Shown here: one piece after another, positions 1 through 11,801 of the stretch
Layout: every line of letters starts with the position of its first letter
Numbering within the stretch: position 1 is the first letter of the stretch
Assembly (NCBI GenBank): GCA_037013495.1
Contig: CM072810.1
Span: forward strand, 75,004,449-75,068,448
Length of the DNA: 64,000 nt
Reading direction: 5' to 3'
Source: Hippophae tibetana
Lineage: Eukaryota; Streptophyta; Magnoliopsida; Rosales; Elaeagnaceae
Translations under genes and position numbers: made by a program
The notes under the pieces: generated by a model
Told to the model about the DNA's origin: nothing
The model's input: the letters and a program-made list of their open reading frames with translations, nothing else
Database searches by the model: none

Positions 1-21
1 TTTGATAAATAAGACTTACAC
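1..21 (+). repeat. Partial monomer u0 (3' end only)
   Basis: The last 21 bases of the monomer preceding u1. It reads AAGACTTACAC where nearly all other monomers read AAGAGTTCCAA, so the junction into u1 is a private variant. Confidence 0.8.
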
Positions 22-864
22 CTATAAACGGCCATAACTTTTGACTCGTACATCCAAATTACTATTATAAAATATCAAGTCGGAACTTGTAACGATTCCT
101 ATTCTCTGACAAAGGTTGCAGAAGAACCTCATATTTTTTAGTCGGATATATTCTTTATTATTTATTTGGATTTTGTTCAATGCAACTATAACGAATATTG
201 AGGTGCCGACCAAAAGTGTGTTTAAAACTATTCTTAATATTTTCAATATCTATCAAATATTCTCATGGTCATACAAATATACTCATTATCCTTCACAATT
301 TATTTTTTTGGAATATATGATTGAAAGATTAGTTTTCGAAGCCATTTACGTATAATGATTTTCTTTTTTACTGAATTTTTTAAATTTAATATGTCTTATT
401 TTTCATTATTATTTTTATGCTTTTTTTCTTCACGGATGGATTATGCACATTACAACACTAAATAGCCACATTAAAGTTGCATTATGTCTAAGGGTTTGTT
501 CCGTATAAAAGAAAATAGTAGCCTTGGGATGGAGGAAGAATTGATAACATTAACAAAATTATTTTTTAGGAAGATTATTGCTTTTCTTTCTAGGGTTCTT
601 GATTGAATGCTCGACTTCGACATAGAAAAAGAAGTGATCATCCTTTTTTCCATCACAAGGTTGGGGTATTATGGACTTGTTGATGTTGTTTTTGTCTATG
701 GATTAGCTTTTGTATTTATTTTTGAAACCATCGTATCTTCTTCTTGATCTTTATTTATATGTTCAATCAATCTTTGTTCTTCGTAAAAAAAAGAGTAGGA
801 AAAAGAGGATTGATTATACTCTTCATAGTATTAAAAAAGAAAATTTGATAAATAAGAGTTCCAA
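22..864 (+). repeat. Monomer u1, class I type A
   Basis: 843 bp. Type A markers CTATTCTCTGACAAAGG and TAGTCGGATATATTC are present. Differs from the other A copies by AAAATATCAAGTCGGAAC (others have TATATCAAGTCGGGAC). Confidence 0.9.
29..83 (+). other. Most conserved satellite block (example in u1)
   Basis: About 55 bp containing GGCCATAACTTTTGACTCG, TCCAAATT and AATATATCAAGTCGG (u1 itself has AAATATCAAGTCGG). It is present at the same offset in every monomer of both classes, with few substitutions except in type T, which has GATGCGTATATGC. From memory it resembles the GGTCATAACTTTT part of soybean CentGm satellites. Whether it is a protein-binding site is unknown. Confidence 0.5.
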
Positions 865-1703
865 CTATAAACGGCCATAACTTTTGACTCGTACATCCAA
901 ATTACTATTATAATATATCAAGTCGGGACTTGTAATGATTCCTATTATCTGAGCGAGGTTACAGAAGAACGTCATATTTTTTTTGTGCCATATATTCTTT
1001 TTTTTTTGGATTTTGTTCAATGCAACTATAACGAATATTGAGGTGCCGACCAAAAGTGTGTTTAAAAATACTCTAAATATTTTCAATATCTATCAAACAT
1101 TCTCATGATCATACAAATATAATTATTATCTGTCACAATTTATTTTTTTGGAATATAAGATTTAAAGATTAGTTTTCGAAGCCATATACGTATAGCGATT
1201 TTGTTTTTTACTGAATTGTTAAATTTAATATGTCTTCTTTTTCATTATTATTTTTATGCTTTTTTTCTTCACGGATGGATTATGCACATTAGACAACTAA
1301 GTAGCCACATTAAAGTTTCATTATGTCTAAGGGTTTGTTCCTTATAAAAGAAAATTGTATCCTTGGGATGGAGGAAGAACTGATAACATTAACAAAATTA
1401 TTTTTTAGGAAGATTATTGCTTTTCTTTCTGGGGTTCTTGATTGAATGCTCGATTTCGACATAGAAAAAGAAGTGATCATCATTTTTTCCATCACAAGGT
1501 TGAGGTATTATGGACTTGTTGATGTTGTTTTTGTCTATGGATTTGCTTTTTTATTTATTTTTGAAACCATCGTATCTTCTTCTTGATCTTTATTTCTATG
1601 TTCAATCAATCTTTGTTCTTCGTAAAAAAAAGAGTAGGAAAAAGAGGATTGATTATACTCTTCATAGTATTAAAAAAGAAAATTTGATAAATAAGAGTTC
1701 CAA
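865..1703 (+). repeat. Monomer u2, class I type B
   Basis: 839 bp. Type B with GTGCCATATATTC and ten Ts. Private TAATGATTCC and GCTCGATTTCGAC. Has the standard TTTTTATGC. Confidence 0.9.
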
Positions 1704-2546
1704 CTATAAACGGCCATAACTTTTGACTCGTACATCCAAATTACTATTATAATATATCAAGTCGGGACTTGTAACGATTCCTATTCTCTGACAAAGGTTG
1801 CAGAAGAACCTCATATTTTTTAGTCGGATATATTCTTTATTATTTATTTGGATTTTGTTCAATGCAACTATAACGAATATTGAGGTGCCGACCAAAAGTG
1901 TGTTTAAAACTATTCTTAATATTTTCAATATCTATCAAATATTCTCATGGTCATACAAATATACTCATTATCCTTCACAATTTATTTTTTTGGAATATAT
2001 GATTGAAAGATTAGTTTTCGAAGCCATTTACGTATAATGATTTTCTTTTTTACTGAATTTTTTAAATTTAATATGTCTTATTTTTCATTATTATTTTTAT
2101 GCTTTTTTTCTTCACGGATGGATTATGCACATTACAACACTAAATAGCCACATTAAAGTTGCATTATGTCTAAGGGTTTGTTCCGTATAAAAGAAAATAG
2201 TAGCCTTGGGATGGAGGAAGAATTGATAACATTAACAAAATTATTTTTTAGGAAGATTATTGCTTTTCTTTCTAGGGTTCTTGATTGAATGCTCGACTTC
2301 GACATAGAAAAAGAAGTGATCATCCTTTTTTCCATCACAAGGTTGGGGTATTATGGACTTGTTGATGTTGTTTTTGTCTATGGATTAGCTTTTGTATTTA
2401 TTTTTGAAACCATCGTATCTTCTTCTTGATCTTTATTTATATGTTCAATCAATCTTTGTTCTTCGTAAAAAAAAGAGTAGGAAAAAGAGGATTGATTATA
2501 CTCTTCATAGTATTAAAAAAGAAAATTTGATAAATAAGAGTTCCAA
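1704..2546 (+). repeat. Monomer u3, class I type A
   Basis: 843 bp, second copy in the local AB duplication. Matches the A monomers at 12645 and 20223 more closely than u1 does. Confidence 0.9.
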
Positions 2547-3385
2547 CTATAAACGGCCATAACTTTTGACTCGTACATCCAAATTACTATTATAATATAT
2601 CAAGTCGGGACTTGTAACGATTCCTATTATCTGAGCGAGGTTGCAGAAGAACGTCATATTTTTTTTGTGCCATATATTCTTTTTTTTTTTGGATTTTGTT
2701 CAATGCAACTATAACGAATATTGAGGTGCCGACCAAAAGTGTGTTTAAAAATACTCTAAATATTTTCAATATCTATCAAACATTCTCATGATCATACAAA
2801 TATAATTATTATCTGTCACAATTTATTTTTTTGGAATATAAGATTTAAAGATTAGTTTTCGAAGCCATATACGTATAGCGATTTTGTTTTTTACTGAATT
2901 GTTAAATTTAATATGTCTTCTTTTTCATTATTATTTAATGCTTTTTTTCTTCACGGATGGATTATGCACATTAGACAACTAAGTAGCCACATTAAAGTTT
3001 CATTATGTCTAAGGGTTTGTTCCTTATAAAAGAAAATTGTATCCTTGGGATGGAGGAAGAACTGATAACATTAACAAAATTATTTTTTAGGAAGATTATT
3101 GCTTTTCTTTCTGGGGTTCTTGATTGAATGCTCGACTTCGACATAGAAAAAGAAGTGATCATCATTTTTTCCATCACAAGGTTGAGGTATTATGGACTTG
3201 TTGATGTTGTTTTTGTCTATGGATTTGCTTTTTTATTTATTTTTGAAACCATCGTATCTTCTTCTTGATCTTTATTTCTATGTTCAATCAATCTTTGTTC
3301 TTCGTAAAAAAAAGAGTAGGAAAAAGAGGATTGATTATACTCTTCATAGTATTAAAAAAGAAAATTTGATAAATAAGAGTTCCAA
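2547..3385 (+). repeat. Monomer u4, class I type B
   Basis: 839 bp. Carries the TTTAATGC state shared only with u8, linking the two copies of the BCDE duplication. Confidence 0.9.
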
Positions 3386-4225
3386 CTATAAACGGCCATA
3401 ACTTTTGACTCGTACATCCAAATTACTATTATAATATATCAAGTCGGGACTTGTAACGATTCCTATTATCTGAGCGAGGTTGCAGAAGAACGTCATATTT
3501 TTTTTGTGCCATATATTCTTTTTTTTTTTGGATTTTGTTCAATGCAACTATAACGAATATTGAGGTGCCGACCAAAAGTGTGTTTAAAAATACTCTAAAT
3601 ATTTTCAATATCTATCAAACATTCTCATGATCATACAAATATACTCATTATCTGTCACAATTTATTTTTTTGGAATATAAGATTGAAAGATTAGTTTTCG
3701 AAGCGATATACGTATAGCGATTTTCTTTTTTACTGAATTGTTAAGTTTAATATGTCTTCTTTTTCATTATTATTTTTATGTTTTTTTTCTTCACGGATGG
3801 ATTATGCACATTAGACAACTAAATAGCCACATTAAAGTTTCATTATGTCTAAGGGTTTGTTCCGTATAAAAGAAAATTGTATCCTTGGGATGGAGGAAGA
3901 ACTGATAACATTAACAAAATTATTTTTTAGGAAGATTATTGCTTTTCTTTCTGGGGTTCTTGATTCAATGCTCGACTTCGACATAGAAAAAGAAGTGATC
4001 ATCATTTTTTCCATCACAAGGTTGAGGTATTATGGACTTGTTGATGTTGTTTTTGTCTATGGATTAGCTTTTTTATTTATTTTTGAAACCATCGTATCTT
4101 ATTCTTGATCTTTATTTCTATTTTCAATCAATCTTTGTTCTTCATAAAAAAAAGAGTAGGAAAAAGAGGATTGATTATACTCTTCATAGTATTAAAAAAG
4201 AAAATTTGATAAATAAGAGTTCCAA
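3386..4225 (+). repeat. Monomer u5, class I type C
   Basis: 840 bp. Type C markers: GAAGCGATATACGTATAGCG containing the palindrome TATACGTATA, GTTAAGTTTAATATG, and GATTCAATGCTCG (other types have GATTGAATGC). Confidence 0.9.
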
Positions 4226-5068
4226 CTATAAACGGCCATAAATTTTGACTCGTACAACCAAATTACTATTAAAATATATCAAGTCGGAACTTGTAACGAT
4301 TCCTATTATCTGAGCAAGGTTGCAAAAGAACCTCATATTTTTTTTGTCGCATATATTCTTTTTTTTTATTTGGATTTTGTTCAATGCAACTATAACGAAT
4401 ATTGAGGTACCGACCAAAAGTGTGTTTAAAACTATTCTAAATATTTTCAATATCTATCAAATATTCTAATGATCATACAAATATACTCATTATCTTTCAC
4501 AATTTATTTTTTTGGAATATAAGATTGAAAGATTAGTTTTCGAAGCCATTTACGTATAATGATTTTCTTTTTTACTGAATTTTTTAAATTTAATATGTCT
4601 TATTTTTCATTATTATTTTTATGCTTTTTTTCTTCACGGATGGATTATGCACATTACAACACTAAATAGCCCCATTAAGGTTGCATTATGTCTAAGGGTT
4701 TGTTCCGTATAAAAGAAAATAGTAGCCTTGGGATGGAGGAAGAACTGATAACATTAACAAAATTATTTTTTAGGAAGATTATTGCTTTTCTTTCTGGGGT
4801 TCTTGATTGAATGCTCGACTTCGACATAGAAAAAGAAGTGATCATCCTTTTTTCCATCACAAGGTTGGGGTATTATGGACTTGTTGATGTTGTTTTTGTC
4901 TATGGATTTGCTTTTGTATTTATTTTTGAAACCATCGTATCTTCTTCTTGATCTTTATTTCTATGTTCAATCAATCTTTGTTCTTCATAAAAAAGAGAGT
5001 AGGAAAAAGAGGATTGATTATACTCTTCATAGTATTAAAAAAGAAAATTTGATAAATAAGAGTTCCAA
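4226..5068 (+). repeat. Monomer u6, class I type D
   Basis: 843 bp. Type D markers: CCATAAATTTTGACTCG, GAGGTACCGACC and TAGCCCCATTAAGG. Confidence 0.9.
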
Positions 5069-5911
5069 CTATAAACGGCCATAACTTTTGACTCGTACAA
5101 CCAAATTACTATTAAAATATATCAAGTCGGAACTTGTAACGATTCCTATTATCTGAGCAAGGTTGCAAAAGAACCTCATATTTTTTTTGTCGCATATATT
5201 CTTTTTTTTTATTTGGATTTTGTTCAATGCAACTATAACGAATATTGAGGTGCCGACCAAAAGTGTGTTTAAAACTATTCTAAATATTTTCAATATCTAT
5301 CAAATATTCTAATGATCATACAAATATACTCATTATCCTTCACAATTTATTTTTTTGGAATATAAGATTGAAAGATTAGTTTTCAAAGCCATTTACGTAT
5401 AATGATTTTCTTTTTTACTGAATTTTTTAAATTTAATATGTCTTATTTTTCATTATTATTTTTATGCTTTTTTTCTTCACGGATGGATTATGCACATTAC
5501 AACACTAAATAGCCACATTAAAGTTGCATTATGTCTAAGGGTTTGTTCCGTATAAAAGAAAATAGTAGCCTTGGGATGGAGGAAGAACTGATAACATTAA
5601 CAAAATTATTTTTTAGGAAGATTATTGCTTTTCTTTCTGGGGTTCTTGATTGAATGCTCGACTTCGACATAGAAAAATAAGTGATCATCCTTTTTTCCAT
5701 CATAAGGTTGGGGTATTATGGACTTGTTGATGTTGTTTTTGTCTATGGATTTTCTTTTGTATTTATTTTTGAAACCATCGTATCTTCTTCTTCATCTTTA
5801 TTTCTATGTTCAATCAATCTTTGTTCTTCATAAAAAAGAGAGTAGGAAAAAGAGGATTGATTATACTCTTCATAGTATTAAAAAAGAAAATTTGATAAAT
5901 AAGAGTTCCAA
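5069..5911 (+). repeat. Monomer u7, class I type E with B-preceding tail
   Basis: 843 bp. Type E markers TTTTCAAAGCC, AGAAAAATAAGTG and CATAAGGTTGGGG. Its last bases read TTTGATAAAT, not the TTTAATAAAT of later E copies, placing the E-to-B crossover near its end. Confidence 0.9.
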
Positions 5912-6749
5912 CTATAAACGGCCATAACTTTTGACTCGTACATCCAAATTACTATTATAATATATCAAGTCGGGACTTGTAACGATTCCTATTATCTGAG
6001 CGAGGTTGCAGAAGAACGTCATATTTTTTTTGTGCCATATATTCTTTTTTTTTTGGATTTTGTTCAATGCAACTATAACGAATATTGAGGTGCCGACCAA
6101 AAGTGTGTTTAAAAATACTCTAAATATTTTCAATATCTATCAAACATTCTCATGATCATACAAATATAATTATTATCTGTCACAATTTATTTTTTTGGAA
6201 TATAAGATTTAAAGATTAGTTTTCGAAGCCATATACGTATAGCGATTTTGTTTTTTACTGAATTGTTAAATTTAATATGTCTTCTTTTTCATTATTATTT
6301 AATGCTTTTTTTCTTCACGGATGGATTATGCACATTAGACAACTAAGTAGCCACATTAAAGTTTCATTATGTCTAAGGGTTTGTTCCTTATAAAAGAAAA
6401 TTGTATCCTTGGGATGGAGGAAGAACTGATAACATTAACAAAATTATTTTTTAGGAAGATTATTGCTTTTCTTTCTGGGGTTCTTGATTGAATGCTCGAC
6501 TTCGACATAGAAAAAGAAGTGATCATCATTTTTTCCATCACAAGGTTGAGGTATTATGGACTTGTTGATGTTGTTTTTGTCTATGGATTTGCTTTTTTAT
6601 TTATTTTTGAAACCATCGTATCTTCTTCTTGATCTTTATTTCTATGTTCAATCAATCTTTGTTCTTCGTAAAAAAAAGAGTAGGAAAAAGAGGATTGATT
6701 ATACTCTTCATAGTATTAAAAAAGAAAATTTGATAAATAAGAGTTCCAA
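5912..6749 (+). repeat. Monomer u8, class I type B
   Basis: 838 bp, the shortest monomer. It has TTTAATGC like u4 and ten Ts after GCCATATATTC. Confidence 0.9.
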
Positions 6750-7589
6750 CTATAAACGGCCATAACTTTTGACTCGTACATCCAAATTACTATTATAATA
6801 TATCAAGTCGGGACTTGTAACGATTCCTATTATCTGAGCGAGGTTGCAGAAGAACGTCATATTTTTTTTGTGCCATATATTCTTTTTTTTTTTGGATTTT
6901 GTTCAATGCAACTATAACGAATATTGAGGTGCCGACCAAAAGTGTGTTTAAAAATACTCTAAATATTTTCAATATCTATCAAACATTCTCATGATCATAC
7001 AAATATACTCATTATCTGTCACAATTTATTTTTTTGGAATATAAGATTGAAAGATTAGTTTTCGAAGCGATATACGTATAGCGATTTTCTTTTTTACTGA
7101 ATTGTTAAGTTTAATATGTCTTCTTTTTCATTATTATTTTTATGTTTTTTTTCTTCACGGATGGATTATGCACATTAGACAACTAAATAGCCACATTAAA
7201 GTTTCATTATGTCTAAGGGTTTGTTCCGTATAAAAGAAAATTGTATCCTTGGGATGGAGGAAGAACTGATAACATTAACAAAATTATTTTTTAGGAAGAT
7301 TATTGCTTTTCTTTCTGGGGTTCTTGATTCAATGCTCGACTTCGACATAGAAAAAGAAGTGATCATCATTTTTTCCATCACAAGGTTGAGGTATTATGGA
7401 CTTGTTGATGTTGTTTTTGTCTATGGATTAGCTTTTTTATTTATTTTTGAAACCATCGTATCTTATTCTTGATCTTTATTTCTATTTTCAATCAATCTTT
7501 GTTCTTCATAAAAAAAAGAGTAGGAAAAAGAGGATTGATTATACTCTTCATAGTATTAAAAAAGAAAATTTGATAAATAAGAGTTCCAA
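6750..7589 (+). repeat. Monomer u9, class I type C
   Basis: 840 bp. All type C markers, including GAAGCGATATACG and GATTCAATGC. Confidence 0.9.
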
Positions 7590-8432
7590 CTATAAACGGC
7601 CATAAATTTTGACTCGTACAACCAAATTACTATTAAAATATATCAAGTCGGAACTTGTAACGATTCCTATTATCTGAGCAAGGTTGCAAAAGAACCTCAT
7701 ATTTTTTTTGTCGCATATATTCTTTTTTTTTATTTGGATTTTGTTCAATGCAACTATAACGAATATTGAGGTACCGACCAAAAGTGTGTTTAAAACTATT
7801 CTAAATATTTTCAATATCTATCAAATATTCTAATGATCATACAAATATACTCATTATCTTTCACAATTTATTTTTTTGGAATATAAGATTGAAAGATTAG
7901 TTTTCGAAGCCATTTACGTATAATGATTTTCTTTTTTACTGAATTTTTTAAATTTAATATGTCTTATTTTTCATTATTATTTTTATGCTTTTTTTCTTCA
8001 CGGATGGATTATGCACATTACAACACTAAATAGCCCCATTAAGGTTGCATTATGTCTAAGGGTTTGTTCCGTATAAAAGAAAATAGTAGCCTTGGGATGG
8101 AGGAAGAACTGATAACATTAACAAAATTATTTTTTAGGAAGATTATTGCTTTTCTTTCTGGGGTTCTTGATTGAATGCTCGACTTCGACATAGAAAAAGA
8201 AGTGATCATCCTTTTTTCCATCACAAGGTTGGGGTATTATGGACTTGTTGATGTTGTTTTTGTCTATGGATTTGCTTTTGTATTTATTTTTGAAACCATC
8301 GTATCTTCTTCTTGATCTTTATTTCTATGTTCAATCAATCTTTGTTCTTCATAAAAAAGAGAGTAGGAAAAAGAGGATTGATTATACTCTTCATAGTATT
8401 AAAAAAGAAAATTTGATAAATAAGAGTTCCAA
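7590..8432 (+). repeat. Monomer u10, class I type D
   Basis: 843 bp. Type D, with ATTATCTTTCAC as in u6 and u19. Confidence 0.9.
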
Positions 8433-9275
8433 CTATAAACGGCCATAACTTTTGACTCGTACAACCAAATTACTATTAAAATATATCAAGTCGGAACTTG
8501 TAACGATTCCTATTATCTGAGCAAGGTTGCAAAAGAACCTCATATTTTTTTTGTCGCATATATTCTTTTTTTTTATTTGGATTTTGTTCAATGCAACTAT
8601 AACGAATATTGAGGTGCCGACCAAAAGTGTGTTTAAAACTATTCTAAATATTTTCAATATCTATCAAATATTCTAATGATCATACAAATATACTCATTAT
8701 CCTTCACAATTTATTTTTTTGGAATATAAGATTGAAAGATTAGTTTTCAAAGCCATTTACGTATAATGATTTTCTTTTTTACTGAATTTTTTAAATTTAA
8801 TATGTCTTATTTTTCATTATTATTTTTATGCTTTTTTTCTTCACGGATGGATTATGCACATTACAACACTAAATAGCCACATTAAAGTTGCATTATGTCT
8901 AAGGGTTTGTTCCGTATAAAAGAAAATAGTAGCCTTGGGATGGAGGAAGAACTGATAACATTAACAAAATTATTTTTTAGGAAGATTATTGCTTTTCTTT
9001 CTGGGGTTCTTGATTGAATGCTCGACTTCGACATAGAAAAATAAGTGATCATCCTTTTTTCCATCATAAGGTTGGGGTATTATGGACTTGTTGATGTTGT
9101 TTTTGTCTATGGATTTTCTTTTGTATTTATTTTTGAAACCATCGTATCTTCTTCTTCATCTTTATTTCTATGTTCAATCAATCTTTGTTCTTCATAAAAA
9201 AGAGAGTAGGAAAAAGAGGATTGATTATACTCTTCATAGTATTAAAAAAGAAAATTTAATAAATAAGAGTTCCAA
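8433..9275 (+). repeat. Monomer u11, class I type E
   Basis: 843 bp. Type E with the full TTTAATAAAT tail leading into F. Confidence 0.9.
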
Positions 9276-10115
9276 CTATAAACGGCCATAACTTTTGACT
9301 CGTACATCAAAATTACTATTATAATATATCAAGTCGGGACTTGTAACGATTCCTATTATTTGAGCGAGGTTGTAGAAGAACGTCATATTTTTTTTGTGGC
9401 ATATATTCTTTTTTTTTTTGGATTTTGTTCAATGCAACTATAACGAATATTGAGGTGCCGACCAAAAGTGTGTTTAAAACTATTCTAAATATTTTCAATA
9501 TGTGTCAAATATTCTAATGATCATACAAATATACTCATTATCCTTCACAATTTATTTTTTTGGAATATAAGATTGAAAGATTAGTTTTCGAAGCCATTTA
9601 CGTATAACGATTTTCTTTTTTACTGAATTGTTAAATTTATTATGTCTTATTTTTCATTATTATTTTTATGCTTTTTTTCTTCATGGATGGATTGTGCACA
9701 TTACACCACTAAATACCCACATTAAAGTTGCATTATGTCTAAGGGTTTGTTCCGTATAAAAGAAAATAGTAGCCTTGGGATGGAGGAAGAACTGATAACA
9801 TTAACAAAATTATTTTTTAGGAAGATTATTGCTTTTCTTTCTGGGGTTCTTGATTGAATGCTCAAATTCCACATAGAAAAAGAAGTGATCATCCTTTTTG
9901 CCATCACATGGTTGGGGTATGATGGACTTGTTGATGTTTCTTTTGTCTATGGATTAGCTTTTGTATTTATTTTTGAAACCATCGTATCTTCTTCTTGATC
10001 TTTATTTCCATGTTCAATCAATCTTTGTTCTTCCTAAAAAAAAGAGTAGGAAAAAGAGGATTAATTATACTCTTCATAGTATTAAGAAATAAAATTTGAT
10101 AAATAAGAGTTCCAA
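9276..10115 (+). repeat. Monomer u12, class I type F
   Basis: 840 bp. Type F markers: TCGTACATCAAAATT, TATTATTTGAGCG, CAATATGTGTCAAAT, GATTGTGCACATTACACC and CTCAAATTCCAC. Confidence 0.9.
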
Positions 10116-10957
10116 CTATAAACGGCCATAACATTTGACTCTTTTATCCAAATTACTATTATAATATATCAAGTCGGAACTTGTAACGATTCCTATTATC
10201 TCAGCAAGGTTGCAAAAGAACCTCATATTTTTTTTGTGGCATATATTCTTTTTTTTTATTTGGATTTTGTTCAATGCAACTATAACGAATATTGAGGTGC
10301 CGACCAAAAGTGTGTTTAAAACTATTCTAAATATTTTCAATATCTATCAAATATTCTAATGATCATACAAATATACTCATTATCCTTCAAAATTTATTTT
10401 TTTGGAATATAAGATTGAAAGATTAGTTTTCGAAGCCATTGACGTATAGCGATTTTCTGTTTTAGTGAATTGTTAAATTTAATATGTCTTCTTTTTCATT
10501 ATTATTTTTATGCTTTTTTTCTTCACGGATGGATTATGCACATTAGACAACTAAATAGCCACATTAAAGTTGCATTATGTATAAGGGTTTGTTCCGTATA
10601 AAAGAAAATAGTACCCTTGGGATGGAGGAAGAATTGATAACATTAACAAAATTATTTTTTAGGAAGATTATTGCTTTTCTTTCTGGGGTTCTTGATTGAA
10701 TGCTCGACTTCGACATAGAAAAAGAAGTGATCATCATTTTTTCCATCACAAGGTTGAGGTATTATGGACTTGTTGATGTTGTTTTTGTCTATGGATTTGC
10801 TTTTTTATTTATTTTTGAAACCATCGTATCTTCTTCTTGATCTTTATTTCTATTTTCAATCAATCTTTGTTCTTCATAAAAAAAAGAGTAGGAAAAAGAG
10901 GATTGATTATACTCTTCTTAGTATTAAAAAAGAAAATTTGATAAATAAGAGTTCCAA
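10116..10957 (+). repeat. Monomer u13, class I type G
   Basis: 842 bp. Type G markers: GACTCTTTTATCC, ATCTCAGCAAGG, TTTCTGTTTTAGTG, TTATGTATAAGGG and AATAGTACCC. Confidence 0.9.
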
Positions 10958-11801
10958 CTATAAACGGCCATAACTTTTGACTCGTACAACCAAATTACTA
11001 TTATAATATATCAAGTCGGAACTTGTAACGATTCCTATTATCTCAGCAAGGTTGCAAAAGAACCTCATATTTTTTTTGTCGCATATATTCTTTTTTTTTT
11101 ATTTGGATTTTGTTCAATGCAAGTATAACGAATATTGAGGTGCCGACCAAAAGTGTGTTTAAAACTATTCTAAATATTTTCAATATCTATCAAATATTCT
11201 AATGATCATACAAATATACTCATTATCCTTCACAATTTATTTTTTTGGAATATAAGATTGAAAGATTAGTTTTCGAAGCCATTTACGTATAATGATTTTC
11301 TTTTTTACTGAATTTTTTAAATTTAATATGTCTTAATTTGCATTATTATTTTTATGCTTTTTTTCTTCACGGATGGATTATGCACATTACAACACTAAAT
11401 AGCCACATTAAAGTTGCATTACGTCTAAGGGTTTGTTCCGTATAAAAGAAAATAGTAGCCTTGGGATGGAGGAAGAACTGATAACATTAACAAAATTATT
11501 TTTTAGGAAGATTATTGCTTTTCTTTCTGGGGTTCTTGATTGAATGCTCAAATTCGACATAGAAAAAGAAGTGATCATCCTTTTTACCATCACATGGTTG
11601 GGGTATGATGGACTTGTTGATGTTTCTTTTGTCTATGGATTTGCTTTTGTATTTATTTTTGAAACCATCGTATCTTCTTCTTGATCTTTATTTCTATGTT
11701 CAATCAATCTTTGTTCTTCCTAAAAAAAAGAGTAGGAAAAAGTGGATTAATTATACTCTTCATAGTATTAAGAAATAAAATTTGATAAATAAGAGTTCCA
11801 A
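10958..11801 (+). repeat. Monomer u14, class I type H
   Basis: 844 bp. Type H markers: ATGCAAGTATAACG, CTTAATTTGCATTATT, CATTACGTCTAAGG and TTTTTACCATCACATGG. Confidence 0.9.

Larger units (their letters stand above)
22..3385 (+). repeat. Tandem duplication of an AB dimer (1,682-bp period)
   Basis: Type A monomers start at 22 and 1704, type B monomers at 865 and 2547; both pairs are spaced 1,682 bp. Type A is recognised by CTATTCTCTGACAAAGG and TAGTCGGATATATTC, type B by GAACGTCATA and GTGCCATATATTC. The two AB copies differ at a few bases, for example TAATGATTCC in the first B against TAACGATTCC in the second. Elsewhere in the window A and B occur once each per nonamer, so this is a local expansion. 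Confidence 0.85.
2547..9275 (+). repeat. Tandem duplication of a BCDE tetramer (about 3,364-bp period)
   Basis: The starts 2547, 3386, 4226 and 5069 recur at 5912, 6750, 7590 and 8433. The last three pairs are 3,364 bp apart; the first differs by one T in a homopolymer. Both B copies share the private state TTTAATGC (2934-2941 and 6298-6305), where all other B monomers have TTTTTATGC. The first E (u7) passes into B rather than F: its tail has TTTGATAAAT like a pre-B tail, whereas the other E monomers end with TTTAATAAAT. Confidence 0.88.

Noticed and set aside
29-83. CENP-B box
   Set aside because: The core pattern TTCG followed by CGGGA is absent from the conserved block and I did not find it elsewhere in the monomer.
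487-500. AAGGGTTTG as a telomere-like (TTTAGGG) motif in every monomer
   Set aside because: Only one near-unit per monomer with no tandem telomeric repeat; chance-level resemblance.
1510-1719. 69-codon plus-strand hydrophobic frame with a loose resemblance to the start of plastid Ycf1
   Set aside because: The resemblance is a few scattered hydrophobic residues and a shared PSYL; no continuous nucleotide similarity that I could see.
3845-4108. 87-codon plus-strand frame in type C, with a hydrophobic C-terminal half
   Set aside because: Open only in C because GATTCAATG replaces the TGA of GATTGAATG found in the other types. No start context, no homology recognised; consistent with chance in AT-rich satellite DNA.
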